The position numbers were made by a program, and so were the translations under genes. DNA of 56,027 nucleotides, from positions 1 through 56,027 of the forward strand of contig CAJMHW010000009.1 in NCBI GenBank assembly GCA_905213325.1, given 5' to 3'. Numbering within the stretch: the stretch's first letter is position 1; every line of letters starts with the position of its first letter. Below, in pieces: positions 1 to 8,441 of this stretch. The DNA comes from Collinsella aerofaciens (GTDB taxonomy: Bacteria; Actinomycetota; Coriobacteriia; Coriobacteriales; Coriobacteriaceae). Below the pieces are notes generated by a model. The model worked only from the letters and a program-made list of their open reading frames with translations. It did not search any database and was not told where the DNA came from.

Positions 1-702
1 GTAGCCGCCGACCCATGCCGCCATGCGCGCACCGGCCGAGCCGCCCCACAGCGAATAGCCCGACGTGTCCACGCTGAGCTCGTCGGCGTGCTCGAAGATG
101 AAGGAGACGGCGCGGGCCAAGTCCTCGCAGGCGAGCTGCGCGTCCGGCCGGTAGATGACCGCGAACCCGTTGACGCCGGAACGGGCCAGGTGCAGGCAGT
201 GCGGGAAGGAGTCGTGTATGGCAGCGACGTAGGCGAATCCGCCGCCCGCGCTTACCACGGCAAACGGTGCAGACGCGCCGCCCACTCCCTCGGCAACGAA
301 GCGGAAGAGCCCCGTGTTGGCGAGCGAGGGGTCGGCGGTCTTCTCGGCATCCGTGTAGATGTCATAGAAGACCGTCCGTTCCGTTGCGCGCTCTGACAGC
401 AGATAGCTGACGACATCGACCGTGGTGCTTGTATGGATCTCCGAGTACCACGGCAGACAAGCGGAAAGGTCATCGAGCGCCATATCCTCCGTCGGCGGAT
501 GGAGCGTTGTGGGGAAGAGCAGCCGCCCGTAGCCATCGAACAAAGGGTTGTTGATGACGTCGTAGATGGGAGTGTCCGCCGTGACCGTGCCCGGAGCAGA
601 GCCGCGCGCGACCCCGGCGGCCCCGTCCGACGAGCAGCCGGCAAGGCTGCCCGCAGCGGCCAACCACGCGGCAGCCTCCAGAAACGAACGGCGCGACATC
701 AT
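1..702 (-). CDS. alpha/beta-hydrolase-fold lipoprotein, C-terminal part outside window
   Basis: Secreted or membrane-anchored hydrolase, substrate unknown. The 234 visible codons start with MMSRRSFLEAAAWLAAAG, a twin-arginine-like motif (SRRSFL) and hydrophobic stretch ending in a lipobox LAGC, so export and lipid attachment are likely. Near the window edge WGGSAGARMAAW supplies a GxSxG nucleophile elbow, as in carboxylesterases and xylan-esterase-like proteins; the catalytic Asp and His would lie beyond the window. The start is set by ATGATG at 702-697, whose first ATG overlaps the TGA of the upstream reductase by 4 nt, which suggests translational coupling. Export type and enzyme class are inferred from motifs only. 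Confidence 0.8.
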   Translation of the reverse strand, partial: MMSRRSFLEAAAWLAAAGSLAGCSSDGAAGVARGSAPGTVTADTPIYDVINNPLFDGYGRLLFPTTLHPPTEDMALDDLSACLPWYSEIHTSTTVDVVSYLLSERATERTVFYDIYTDAEKTADPSLANTGLFRFVAEGVGGASAPFAVVSAGGGFAYVAAIHDSFPHCLHLARSGVNGFAVIYRPDAQLACEDLARAVSFIFEHADELSVDTSGYSLWGGSAGARMAAWVGGY

Positions 703-1406
703 CGCTGCACTCGATAGACGAGGTGGAGGCCGTCGCCGGCAAGGCGCTCGACGCGCTCGAGCGAGAATGCGTGCGAACCGCCGGCTGAGCGAGGCATCTC
801 GTCGAAGACGGAAGCCATTTCGGGCTCCCCCGAGACCGTCGGGGAGAGAACGAGACTCAGCTCGTCAAGCACGCCCGCGGCAAGAAATGACATGTCCGTC
901 TTTCCGCCGCCGCACACGAGCAGGCGCTCGATGCCAAAAAGCTCGCGCAGCTTGCACAGGGCGAGCGGGAGGTCGAGCCCGCGCGCGCCGGCAAGCACGT
1001 ATGAGACGCCGCGCTCTCGCAGATAGTCGCGATACGCCGGCGACGCCGCCTCGGTGAGGACCTCGATGACGTGCGCGTCAGCACGGCCGGCGCGACGATA
1101 GGTCGCAGACTCCCATGCAATCTCCCCGACGGGGTCGACGGAGACGTAGAACGATCGTTCGGCGTGAGGCGCCACGAAGTCCCCCTTGGGCGCGCTCCCG
1201 TGGGTATCGAGCGCAAGGGGGCGCGACCCGACGAAGCCCTTCGTGGTCACGGCCCCGTACGCCACGGCGTCCGCCCCGAACTCGACCTGCATGCGAGAGT
1301 ACGCGGCGCGTGCGGGCGAGGCGGCGGGGTCGAGCATGTACGCGCCGTCGATACGCCCGTTGAGCCCGGCAAAGACGTGACAGACGACATAGGGTCTAAT
1401 GTTCAT
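699..1406 (-). CDS. RibD C-terminal-domain (dihydrofolate-reductase-fold) reductase
   Basis: A 235-residue single-domain protein of the RibD C-terminal / DHFR-like fold. The N-terminus MNIRPYVVCHVFAGLNGRIDG matches the conserved strand and SLDGxI-type loop of this family, and the later LLVCGGGKTDMSFLAAGVLDELSLVLSPTVSG matches the glycine-rich NADPH-binding loop followed by the DEL..P segment. RibD proper reduces a ribosylaminopyrimidine in riboflavin synthesis, but no deaminase domain or other rib gene lies nearby, so a different small-molecule substrate is likely. It starts 6 nt after the aldo/keto reductase stop and overlaps the next gene by 4 nt, giving a three-gene minus-strand operon. 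Confidence 0.85.
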   Translation of the reverse strand: MNIRPYVVCHVFAGLNGRIDGAYMLDPAASPARAAYSRMQVEFGADAVAYGAVTTKGFVGSRPLALDTHGSAPKGDFVAPHAERSFYVSVDPVGEIAWESATYRRAGRADAHVIEVLTEAASPAYRDYLRERGVSYVLAGARGLDLPLALCKLRELFGIERLLVCGGGKTDMSFLAAGVLDELSLVLSPTVSGEPEMASVFDEMPRSAGGSHAFSLERVERLAGDGLHLVYRVQR

Positions 1407-1412
1407 GGCTCC

Positions 1413-2402
1413 CTACCTTACCGTGTGCCCGCCGAAGACCATGAGGTCGAGTCCGTTGAGCAGCCCGTCGATCTTGGCAACTTCATCGTCGGTGAGCCCG
1501 ACCTCGGCGGCGCCGAAGTTCTCGAGCAGTCGTTCGGGCTTGCGACTGCCCGGGATGGGGATGATATAGGGCTTCTTCTCGAGCATCCAGGAAAGGGAGA
1601 CCTGTGCGGGCGTCGCCGCGTGCAGCTCAGCCAGCTCGCGAACGAACCGCATGATGGGCTCCGCGCGCCTTTCGCCTTCCTCCGTGTACTGCGGCATGCC
1701 ATCGCGGTAGTCTTGGGCGCCCTCGAATCTGGTGTTGTGGCTGTACGCGCCCGTCAGAAAGCCGTTCGCCATGGGAGAGAATGCCACGAGGGCGACATTC
1801 AGCTCCTCGAGCACGGGGAACAGGGATTCGTTCCAGCGCGCCATCATGGAGTAGCGATTCTGGACGGCGGAGACAGGGCACACCGCATCGGCGCGACGCA
1901 GATATTCCTCCGTCGTTTCCGAGATGCCCCACGCGCGGATCTTACCCTCCTTGATGAGGTCTGCCATGGTGCCTGCAACGACCTCGGGCTCGACCTTTGG
2001 GTCGATTCGGTGCTGGTAGTAGAGGTCGATGTGGTCGGTGCGCAGCCGGCGCAGGCTCTTCTCCACCGAGATACGGATAACCTCGGGGCGCGAGTCCACG
2101 AGGATGGTCTTGTCCGGGGCGTGCGTAACGCCGAACTTGGTGGCAATGACAACCTCGTCGCGCACGGGCGCGAGCGCCTTGCCAACCACGTCCTCGTTGT
2201 GCGCCTCGGTCCCGTCGGCGCACGTGCCAACGTAGCACTCCGCCGTGTCAAAGAAGGTATAGCCCATCTCGTGGGCCTGACGGACGACGCTCACGGCCTC
2301 GTCGTCGGGCATCGGATCTCCGCTCGCGTGCGTGATTCCCATGCAGCCCATGCCGAGCGGGCTGACTTCGATGCCGCTCTTTCCCAGAACGCGCTTGTCC
2401 AT
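1413..2402 (-). CDS. aldo/keto reductase (AKR, Tas/YajO-like)
   Basis: NAD(P)H-dependent reductase of aldehydes or ketones, cytoplasmic, 329 residues, the usual length. The family tetrad is visible: Asp in YTFFDTAE, Tyr in ECYVG, Lys in VVIATKFG and His in LYYQHRID. C-terminal IPGSRKPERLLENFGA is the NADP-phosphate-binding segment. The start ATG follows GGGAGAACAGGA. It faces the second aldo/keto reductase across a 287-bp divergent region with two overlapping palindromes, so joint control is plausible. The physiological substrate cannot be read from sequence. Confidence 0.93.
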   Translation of the reverse strand: MDKRVLGKSGIEVSPLGMGCMGITHASGDPMPDDEAVSVVRQAHEMGYTFFDTAECYVGTCADGTEAHNEDVVGKALAPVRDEVVIATKFGVTHAPDKTILVDSRPEVIRISVEKSLRRLRTDHIDLYYQHRIDPKVEPEVVAGTMADLIKEGKIRAWGISETTEEYLRRADAVCPVSAVQNRYSMMARWNESLFPVLEELNVALVAFSPMANGFLTGAYSHNTRFEGAQDYRDGMPQYTEEGERRAEPIMRFVRELAELHAATPAQVSLSWMLEKKPYIIPIPGSRKPERLLENFGAAEVGLTDDEVAKIDGLLNGLDLMVFGGHTVR

Positions 2403-2568
2403 TCCTGTTCTCCCTGTCTATGATATCCGTCATTTGTTTGCGACGCCCACGTCCGCCCGTTCATCGGACTCCGTTAGGCGCATCCCCTGTCGGTGGCTTG
2501 TGCTCTCTCATCGCCAAGCGTACGGCCGCGGAGCGTTCGGCGGAATCCCCCTTTGGTGCGGTGCCCTG

Positions 2569-2587
2569 AACCCGCGGGTTATAACCC
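2569..2587. promoter_or_regulatory. overlapping palindromes between divergent reductase genes
   Basis: Two perfect 12-bp palindromes overlap: AACCCGCGGGTT (2569-2580) and GGGTTATAACCC (2576-2587). They lie about 110 bp upstream of the plus-strand reductase and 170 bp upstream of the minus-strand one. This is what a dimeric regulator site looks like; MerR-type control of oxidoreductase genes is common, but no regulator gene is adjacent, so the binding protein is unknown. Confidence 0.4.
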
Positions 2588-2689
2588 CGTGCGCACCCCA
2601 GCGTTATAGAACCCTCACCAACGGAAACTTCCGCCGGCGCGGCGCCCCTCGTATGGTGGATACGTCAAGTTGCGAGAAAGGAAGGCACC

Positions 2690-3541
2690 ATGGACTACAT
2701 CACCTTGAACAACGGCGTCAGGATGCCGCAGCTCGGCTTCGGCGTGTACCAGATCCCGGACGCCGCGGAATGCCAGCGCGCCGTGGAGAACGCGCTCTCG
2801 GTCGGTTACCGGCTGCTCGACACGGCCGCGAGCTACGGCAACGAAGAGGCGGTCGGGGCCGCCGTTCGTGCGAGCGGCCTGCCGCGCGACGAGGTGTTCG
2901 TGACGACCAAGCTGTGGATGTCGGATGTGAGCTACGAGGGGGCCAAGCGCGGCTTCGACGCGTCGCTCAAGCGGCTGGGGCTCGACTACGTCGACCTCTA
3001 CCTCATCCATCAGCCGTTCGGCGACGTCTTCGGCGCGTGGCGCGCCATGGAGGAGCTCTACGAGCAGGGCGTTATCCGCGCCATAGGCACGGCTAACTTC
3101 TACCCCGATCACCTCGCAAACCTCATCTCATTCAACCGCATCGCCCCCGCCGTGAACCAAGTCGAGTGCAACGTGTTCTTCCAGCAGCGCGAGGCGCAGG
3201 AGTACATGGCCGGCAAGGAGGTGGCCATGGAGGGCTGGGCGCCCTTTGCAGAGGGCAGAAACGACCTCTTCCGCAACGAGGTCCTCGCTCGCATCGGCGA
3301 GACGCACGGCAAGACGGTCGCCCAGGTCGTGTTGCGCTGGCTGCTGCAGCGCGGTGTGGTCTGCATCCCTAAGAGCACGCACCGCGATCGCATGGAGCAA
3401 AACTTCGACATCTTCGACTTCGCGCTGGGCGACGACGAGATGGTCGCCATCGCCGCGCTCGACACCGGGCACAGCGCGTTCTTCGACCACCACGACCCCG
3501 CCACCATCGAATGGATGTCCGGGCTCGTGCGCAACGTGTAG
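2690..3541 (+). CDS. aldo/keto reductase (AKR5 / 2,5-diketogluconate-reductase-like)
   Basis: NADPH-dependent carbonyl reductase, 283 residues. LNNGVRMPQLGFGVYQI is the AKR5 N-terminal signature; the tetrad is Asp in RLLDTAAS, Tyr in ASYGNEEA, Lys in VFVTTKLW and His in LYLIHQPF. VVCIPKSTHRDRMEQNFDIFDF is the C-terminal cofactor signature with the IPKS motif. An AAAGGAAGG ribosome-binding site precedes the ATG. The iron-dependent alcohol dehydrogenase follows after 43 bp on the same strand, so the two probably form one transcript for aldehyde or ketone detoxification or fermentation. Confidence 0.93.
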   Translation: MDYITLNNGVRMPQLGFGVYQIPDAAECQRAVENALSVGYRLLDTAASYGNEEAVGAAVRASGLPRDEVFVTTKLWMSDVSYEGAKRGFDASLKRLGLDYVDLYLIHQPFGDVFGAWRAMEELYEQGVIRAIGTANFYPDHLANLISFNRIAPAVNQVECNVFFQQREAQEYMAGKEVAMEGWAPFAEGRNDLFRNEVLARIGETHGKTVAQVVLRWLLQRGVVCIPKSTHRDRMEQNFDIFDFALGDDEMVAIAALDTGHSAFFDHHDPATIEWMSGLVRNV

Positions 3542-3584
3542 ACGAGCGTCAGACCGCACTGATAACTTACTAGGAGGAATTGCC

Positions 3585-4748
3585 ATGAACTCATTCACGT
3601 ACGACTACCCGGTCAGGAACTACTTCGGCGAGGGGGCCATGGACCAGGCACTCGACGCCGAGATGGATGCCATGGGCAGGACAGTGATGCTCGCCTACGG
3701 CGGAGGCTCGGTCAAACGAACCGGCGTCTACGGCCACGTGGTCGATAAGCTCACGAGCGCGGGCAAGCGCGTGGTGGACTTCGGCGGCATCATGCCCAAC
3801 CCGACCTACGAGAAGTGCCAGGAAGGCGCCGCGCTCGCACGCGAGGAGCAGGTCGACTTCATTCTCGCCGTCGGCGGCGGGTCGGTCTTCGACTGCTGCA
3901 AGGTGGTTTCCGCGCAGGCGATGCTTGACGAGGACATCGAGACGTTCGAGCACGCCGACGGCAAGATGCCGAGCTCGTTCATCCCCATGGGATGCATCGT
4001 TACGCTCTCCGGCACGGGCGCCGAGCAGAACAACGGCGCCGTCATCACCAACGAGGAGACGCACGTGAAGGGCGCCTATCTGGGGGCGATGCCCATGTGG
4101 GCGGAGCTCGACCCGGCACTCACGCTCACCGTACCGCACGCGCAGTTCATAAGCGGCGCGTTCGACACGCTCTCGCACTGCATGGAGAGCTATTTCGGAA
4201 GCCCGCGCGGGCGCAATGTCACCGACGACATCAACTTCGCCATCCAGCGTAACGTCATCCGCAACATGCGGATCATCGCGGACGACGACCAGAACCTCGA
4301 TGCCAGAAGCGAGCTCGTATACGACTCCGCCATGGCCGAGAACGGCGTGCTCAAGATCGGCAAGTCAACGGACTTCCAGGCGCACATGATCCAGCACCAG
4401 TACGGCGCGTACACCCACACCAACCACGGAATGGGCCTCGCGGTCATCCACCCTGCGCTCTACCGCCACCTGGCCCCCGAGGCGCCCGCGCAGTTCGCCC
4501 GTTGGGCGCGCGAGGTGTGGGGCGTCGACGCCAAGGGCAAAGACGACCTTACGGTGGCGCTCGAGGGCACCGACCGCCTGCAGACGTTCATCGGCGAGAT
4601 GGGGCTTCCCACGAGCTTCGCCGAGATGGGATCCGACACGTCCGACGAGACGCTGCGCAAGGTTGCGGACACCTGTGTGCTCACCGGCGGCTGCGCCAAG
4701 AAACTGGAGCGCAGCGAGGTGTTCCAGATTCTGACCGAGTGTCTCTAG
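3585..4748 (+). CDS. iron-containing alcohol dehydrogenase (YqhD/butanol-dehydrogenase-like)
   Basis: Group III metal-dependent alcohol dehydrogenase, 387 residues, interconverting aldehydes and alcohols with NAD(P)H. YNYFGEG-type N-terminus (VRNYFGEGAMDQ), AYGGGSVKRTGVYG and the cofactor loop VGGGSVFDCCK are typical of YqhD/BdhA. Metal ligands are Asp and His in GAFDTLSHCMESY and the two His in the HTNHGMGLAVIHPA region. The start chosen (3585) follows a strong AGGAGG at 3573-3578; an in-frame upstream extension overlaps the previous gene and is unlikely. Downstream sequence is degenerate. Confidence 0.92.
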   Translation: MNSFTYDYPVRNYFGEGAMDQALDAEMDAMGRTVMLAYGGGSVKRTGVYGHVVDKLTSAGKRVVDFGGIMPNPTYEKCQEGAALAREEQVDFILAVGGGSVFDCCKVVSAQAMLDEDIETFEHADGKMPSSFIPMGCIVTLSGTGAEQNNGAVITNEETHVKGAYLGAMPMWAELDPALTLTVPHAQFISGAFDTLSHCMESYFGSPRGRNVTDDINFAIQRNVIRNMRIIADDDQNLDARSELVYDSAMAENGVLKIGKSTDFQAHMIQHQYGAYTHTNHGMGLAVIHPALYRHLAPEAPAQFARWAREVWGVDAKGKDDLTVALEGTDRLQTFIGEMGLPTSFAEMGSDTSDETLRKVADTCVLTGGCAKKLERSEVFQILTECL

Positions 4749-5345
4749 ATCGACGGTGGGTCCCAATCCCGCGCCGAAGGAAACCGTACGACTCCGAGAT
4801 GTCATCGTAATCGTAGGACCCGGCGAGCCCGCCGCGCCTGATGAATCCGTCGAAGTCGTCGTCGACGGCCCCCTGCTCGTCGAAGTAGGAGCGGTATTCG
4901 CCGAAGCTGAAGGGGAGGATGTGTACCTCCCCGTGGCGCCCTGTGAACAGGGTTGCCAGGTCCGAACTCAGGAGGAACGCGTTCGATCCCGTGAGGTAGA
5001 TATCCCATCCGCCACGTGCGTGAATGCTGTTAATTGCTTTCTCGAAACCCTCGCACAGCTGCACCTTGTCGATGAAGAGACGGTTGCGGGTGCCCTCTTT
5101 GTGCCGCTCGATGATTTCGTGATACAGCGTGTGATACTCAAGCAGCGGCTCGTAGTCGAGGTCCAGCAGATCGATGTAGACGTTGTTGGAGGATGGGTCC
5201 CTCCGAGCAACGGAGGCGGAGAACGCCTTCATAAGCTCGGACCTACCAGAGCGGCGCATCCCCGTGATCACCTTGATGTCCCGGGTGTCCTCGATCGCCC
5301 AAAGCCGCTCCATGTACGTATTGCGGTCGACCCAATCAATCATCA
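4749..5345 (-). pseudogene. decayed AAA ATPase of the DUF4143-partner type, N-terminal part only
   Basis: Reading from about 5343 (MIDWVDRNTYMERLWAIED) the frame matches the N-terminal ATPase domain of the widespread AAA/DUF4143 proteins: ITGMRRSGRSELM in the Walker A position, RLFIDKVQLCEGF in the Walker B position, then YLTGSNAFLLSSDLATLFTGRHGEVHILPFSFGEY. Normal proteins are around 400 residues; here homology stops near SYDYDD, just before the alcohol dehydrogenase 3' end. The Walker A lysine is replaced by Arg and the Walker B glutamate by Lys, so the ATPase should be dead. It is fused in frame to the GyrI-like remnant upstream. Confidence 0.75.
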
Positions 5346-5399
5346 GCTCTTTCTCGGTTTCAAAACCGATAAGGAAATATGCGCAAGGGCGCGTCGGAG

Positions 5400-5663
5400 G
5401 GTAAGCCCCAGCCATGTCATGTCGGCAGAAGCCCTCGACCGGCGGCACGACGAAGTCGAAATAGCCCTCGATTTCCCGCGGGCCCTCTTCGAAATCTTGA
5501 TGGTATATGCGACGCCGTAGAGCATCGGCAACGCGTTCTGCTATGCGCCGCCTTCGGCATTGGAATCGCCCTTGCCCCGCACAGCAACGTAGCTCATAGA
5601 CGGAACGATCAGGATGCTCGGCTTGTCAGGCGGTTTGCCCGTGATGTTGTAGTGCACCGTAAA
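5400..5663 (-). pseudogene. GyrI-like small-molecule-binding protein remnant with in-frame stop
   Basis: The minus strand reads KPPDKPSILIVPSMSYVAVRG then KGDSNAEGGA, a TAG stop at about 5545, then QNALPMLYGVAYTIKISKEG and IEGYFDFVVPPVEGF. This is the recognisable N-terminal two thirds of the GyrI-like family (effector-binding fold, about 200 residues). The stop sits where the family has Tyr (TAC to TAG) and the WWxxG core after PPVEGF is lost. No start codon with a ribosome site is visible upstream. Function is lost; kept as evidence of gene decay at this junction. Confidence 0.8.
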
Positions 5664-5800
5664 CGCTGATGGAGATGGCTGCGCGCGGGCACGGGCGCGC
5701 CACCGCACTTCACAGCTTGTTTCTCAAGTATTTGGGACGCACACGCGGCGTTCAAAAATGCGGAGCGACTCCGCATGGCTCGAGACTGAGCCGAGGTGCC

Positions 5801-6250
5801 CTACTTCTCGCTCTCCAGCAGCCCCACGATGCGGTCGATGTCGACGGCAAAGCGAGACCTTCCCTCGCGCTCGTAGCGGTCGAGGTATGCCTGGCACTCG
5901 GAGACGATGCGCTTGGTGTTGCCGTCGATGATGCGCTGGAGCGTCTCGTAGTAGGCCGAGCCCTCGGTCCTGAAGCGGCGCTGGTAGACCTTGGTTATGG
6001 GGAACATCTTGATGTAGTGGATGCCGTGGCGGCAGCCGGGGCGCGTCGTGGGGCGGGGTGGCAACGCAAAGTACTGGTCTTTGGGCGCGTTAGGGGCGAT
6101 GTTGGAACGCAGCGGCACAGCGAAGTCCCTGCGCTTCCCGCGGAAACGCAGCCTCACCACCACGATGCAGGGGCGATTGTGCTTAAGCATGAGCTCGCGG
6201 TCGCCCTCGACGAGGTCGAAGAAGTCCTGGGAGATGGATACGATCTTCAT
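5801..6250 (-). CDS. ToxN/AbiQ-like endoribonuclease toxin (type III toxin-antitoxin)
   Basis: A 149-residue protein with the layout of type III toxins: N-terminal MKIVSISQDFFDLV, then RPCIVVVRLRFRGKRRDFAVPLRSN (the strand with the P-L-x-S turn), the GIHYIKMFPITKVYQRRF segment matching the INFNNMIPV region of AbiQ, and a helical tail (YYETLQRIIDGNTKRIVSECQAYL). Such toxins cut RNA and are held by a structured, often tandem-repeat RNA encoded just upstream. AAGGGGG lies 8 nt before the ATG. The 300 bp upstream hold several hairpins but no clear tandem repeat. Family assignment is by pattern and moderately sure. Confidence 0.62.
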   Translation of the reverse strand: MKIVSISQDFFDLVEGDRELMLKHNRPCIVVVRLRFRGKRRDFAVPLRSNIAPNAPKDQYFALPPRPTTRPGCRHGIHYIKMFPITKVYQRRFRTEGSAYYETLQRIIDGNTKRIVSECQAYLDRYEREGRSRFAVDIDRIVGLLESEK

Positions 6251-6516
6251 CGGTTACGCCCCCTTCATACGAAGCGGGGCCCGCATCGCTGCAGGCCCCT
6301 ACAGGTGGGCGATATTCTACGCCTTGCGGCACCCCGTCGCCCACGGAGGTTAAACGTACACGTAAGCCGTACTCTGAAAGCCGCGGCTTCCGGCAAGTAG
6401 TTTATACCACGAAAGGTCGCTTTCAATGCGCATAGCTCGCAAAATAACACTCGCTGGGCCGTCACCCCTGGCAGTTACCCTCCAATCTTCATTGGAGTCA
6501 GCAGGTCAATTCATAC
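6251..6516 (-). other. structured leader of the toxin gene, possible antitoxin RNA
   Basis: No convincing protein gene. On the minus strand, in order toward the toxin: a 6-bp hairpin TCCAAT..ATTGGA (6481-6496), a TATAAA box near 6400, a 12-bp palindrome AAGCCGCGGCTT (6378-6389), a hairpin with arms GTGGGCGA (6305-6312) and TCGCCCAC (6336-6343), and a GC-rich hairpin GGGGCC..GGCCCC (about 6276-6299), all just before the toxin ribosome site. Type III antitoxins occupy exactly this position. The usual 1.5-6 tandem repeats are not seen. Confidence 0.35.
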
Positions 6517-6565
6517 AGTTATGGGGGTGTATCCTAAAGGGAATCAAATTTACACCCCCATAACT
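6517..6565. terminator. 15-bp perfect hairpin after guaA
   Basis: AGTTATGGGGGTGTA (6517-6531) and TACACCCCCATAACT (6551-6565) are exact complements around a 19-nt loop, 10 bp past the guaA stop. It probably ends guaA transcription, although no T-run follows on the minus strand, so a protein-binding or processing role is also possible. Confidence 0.5.
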
Positions 6566-6575
6566 AAGGAATTTT

Positions 6576-8174
6576 CTATTCCCACTCGATGGTCGCGGGC
6601 GGCTTGGACGTGATGTCGTAGCACACGCGGTTGGCGCCGGGGACCTCGGCGACGATGCGGCCGGAGATGCGGGCAAGCACGTCGTAGGGCAGCTTGGCCC
6701 AGTCGGCGGTCATGGCATCGCTGGACTCGACGGCGCGCAGGATGATCGGGCGCTGGTAGGTGCGCTCGTCGCCCATAACGCCGACGGACTTAATGTCGGG
6801 CAGGACCGCAAAGTACTGCCAGCAGCTGTGCTCGGAGTTGCGCTCGCCGGTCTGCTCAAACAGACGCTGGTTGTAGGCGTCGAGCTCCTCGCGCACGATA
6901 GCGTCGGCGTTCTTGAGAATCTCGAGCTTCTCCTTGTCGACCGCGCCGATGATGCGGATGGCCAGACCCGGGCCCGGGAAAGGCTGGCGGAACACGATAT
7001 GACTCGGCAGTCCAAGCGCCAGACCAAGCGCGCGGACCTCGTCCTTAAAGAAGTGGTCGAGCGGCTCAATGAGGTCGAAGTGCACGCCTTCGGGGAACGG
7101 GATCAGGTTGTGATGGCTCTTGATGGTGGCCGTCTTGCCGCCCGTCTTGCGAGCGCCGGACTCGATGATGTCGGGGTAGATGGTGCCCTGAGCCAGGTAC
7201 TTCACGGGTTTACCATCGGTCTCAAGCTGCTGAGCAACCGCGAAGAACTCTTTCCAGAACTGCGTACCGATGATGCGGCGCTTCTCCTCGGGCTCGGTCA
7301 CACCGGCCAGAAGCTCGGCATAGCGGTCCTCGGCGTGGACGTGGATAAAGTCGACGTCAAACTGCTTGGTGAAGACCTCCTCCACCTGCTCGGGCTCGCC
7401 CTTGCGCAGCAGGCCATGGTTGATGAACACGCAGGTCATCTGCTTGCCCACGGCGCGAGCGCCCAGCGCAGCCACGACGGAGGAGTCGACGCCACCGGAC
7501 AGGGCCAGAATCACGCGGTCGTCGCCGACCTTCTCGCGGAACTCAGCCGTCATGGTCTCGACCAGGTTGTCCATGCTCCAGTTGGGCTCCAGGCCGCAGA
7601 TCTCAAACAGGAAGTTGCTCAGCAGCTGCTGACCGTACTCGGAGTGCTTGACCTCGGGGTGGAACTGCGTGGTGAAAATCTTGCGCTCGACGCACTCCAT
7701 GGCGGCAACCGGGCACACGTCGGTGCTAGCGGTAACGGTAAAGCCCTCGGGCACCTCGGAAACGGCGTCGCGATGGCTCATCCACACGGTCTGCTCCATG
7801 GGCGTGGAGTTAAAGAGCTTGGCGCCGGCCGTGCGCGTGATGGTGGCGCGGCCGTACTCGCCCACCTCGGAGTGACCGACCTTGCCGCCGAGCGTCACCG
7901 CCGTGATCTGATGGCCGTAGCAGAAGCCCAAGACGGGAAGGCCCAGGTCAAAGATGGCGGGGTCGATGGACGGAGCGTCCTCGGCGTACACGGAGGCCGG
8001 ACCGCCAGAAAGGATGAGCGCAGAGGCGTTCATCTCGCGAATCTCGTCGGCCGATATGTCGCAGGGAACAATCTCGGAATACACGTTGAGGTCGCGGACG
8101 CGACGGGCAATGAGCTGACCGTACTGCGCACCAAAGTCGAGTACGAGGACCTTTGCGGAAGCCTTTTGATCCAT
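6576..8174 (-). CDS. guaA: GMP synthase (glutamine-hydrolysing)
   Basis: Converts XMP to GMP with glutamine and ATP, the last step of guanine nucleotide synthesis. 532 residues. N-terminal class I amidotransferase: VLVLDFGAQYGQLIARRVRD, nucleophile Cys in LGFCYGHQI, His and Glu in TTQFHPEVKHSE. Then the ATP pyrophosphatase P-loop ALSGGVDSSVVAAL and C-terminal dimerisation domain ending KPPATIEWE. The start at 8174 (MDQKASAKV) follows AGAGGGGG; a longer in-frame start upstream lies in the promoter region. Divergent from the asparaginase gene. Confidence 0.98.
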   Translation of the reverse strand: MDQKASAKVLVLDFGAQYGQLIARRVRDLNVYSEIVPCDISADEIREMNASALILSGGPASVYAEDAPSIDPAIFDLGLPVLGFCYGHQITAVTLGGKVGHSEVGEYGRATITRTAGAKLFNSTPMEQTVWMSHRDAVSEVPEGFTVTASTDVCPVAAMECVERKIFTTQFHPEVKHSEYGQQLLSNFLFEICGLEPNWSMDNLVETMTAEFREKVGDDRVILALSGGVDSSVVAALGARAVGKQMTCVFINHGLLRKGEPEQVEEVFTKQFDVDFIHVHAEDRYAELLAGVTEPEEKRRIIGTQFWKEFFAVAQQLETDGKPVKYLAQGTIYPDIIESGARKTGGKTATIKSHHNLIPFPEGVHFDLIEPLDHFFKDEVRALGLALGLPSHIVFRQPFPGPGLAIRIIGAVDKEKLEILKNADAIVREELDAYNQRLFEQTGERNSEHSCWQYFAVLPDIKSVGVMGDERTYQRPIILRAVESSDAMTADWAKLPYDVLARISGRIVAEVPGANRVCYDITSKPPATIEWE

Positions 8175-8336
8175 GGTATCCCCCTCTTGTTGGCGGGGAG
8201 CCGGTGCCCACCCGCGTGAATGAACGAAAATAACCTCCATAGTGTACACGTTATATGGGGTTTCTCGTCCCTCGCAGCCATCAGCGCACGGCAAACGCAC
8301 GACCAGGCCCCAATTTGACGGCAATTGAAGTGTTAC

Positions 8337-8390
8337 CAAACGTTACGGATGATGTAATACGTTTGAACATTGGACGCCCTGTGCCACAAT
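8337..8390 (+). promoter_or_regulatory. asparaginase promoter overlapped by an inverted repeat
   Basis: TTGAAC (8363-8368) and CACAAT (8385-8390) are spaced by 16 nt and lie about 50 bp before the asparaginase ATG. An imperfect inverted repeat, CAAACGTTAC (8337-8346) against GTAATACGTTTG (8354-8365), covers the -35 region and could bind a repressor. Prediction from pattern only. Confidence 0.45.
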
Positions 8391-8441
8391 ACTGCCGAAC
8401 GACTCCGCCTCTGCGGCGGCAAATACGATAGGAATACCAGC

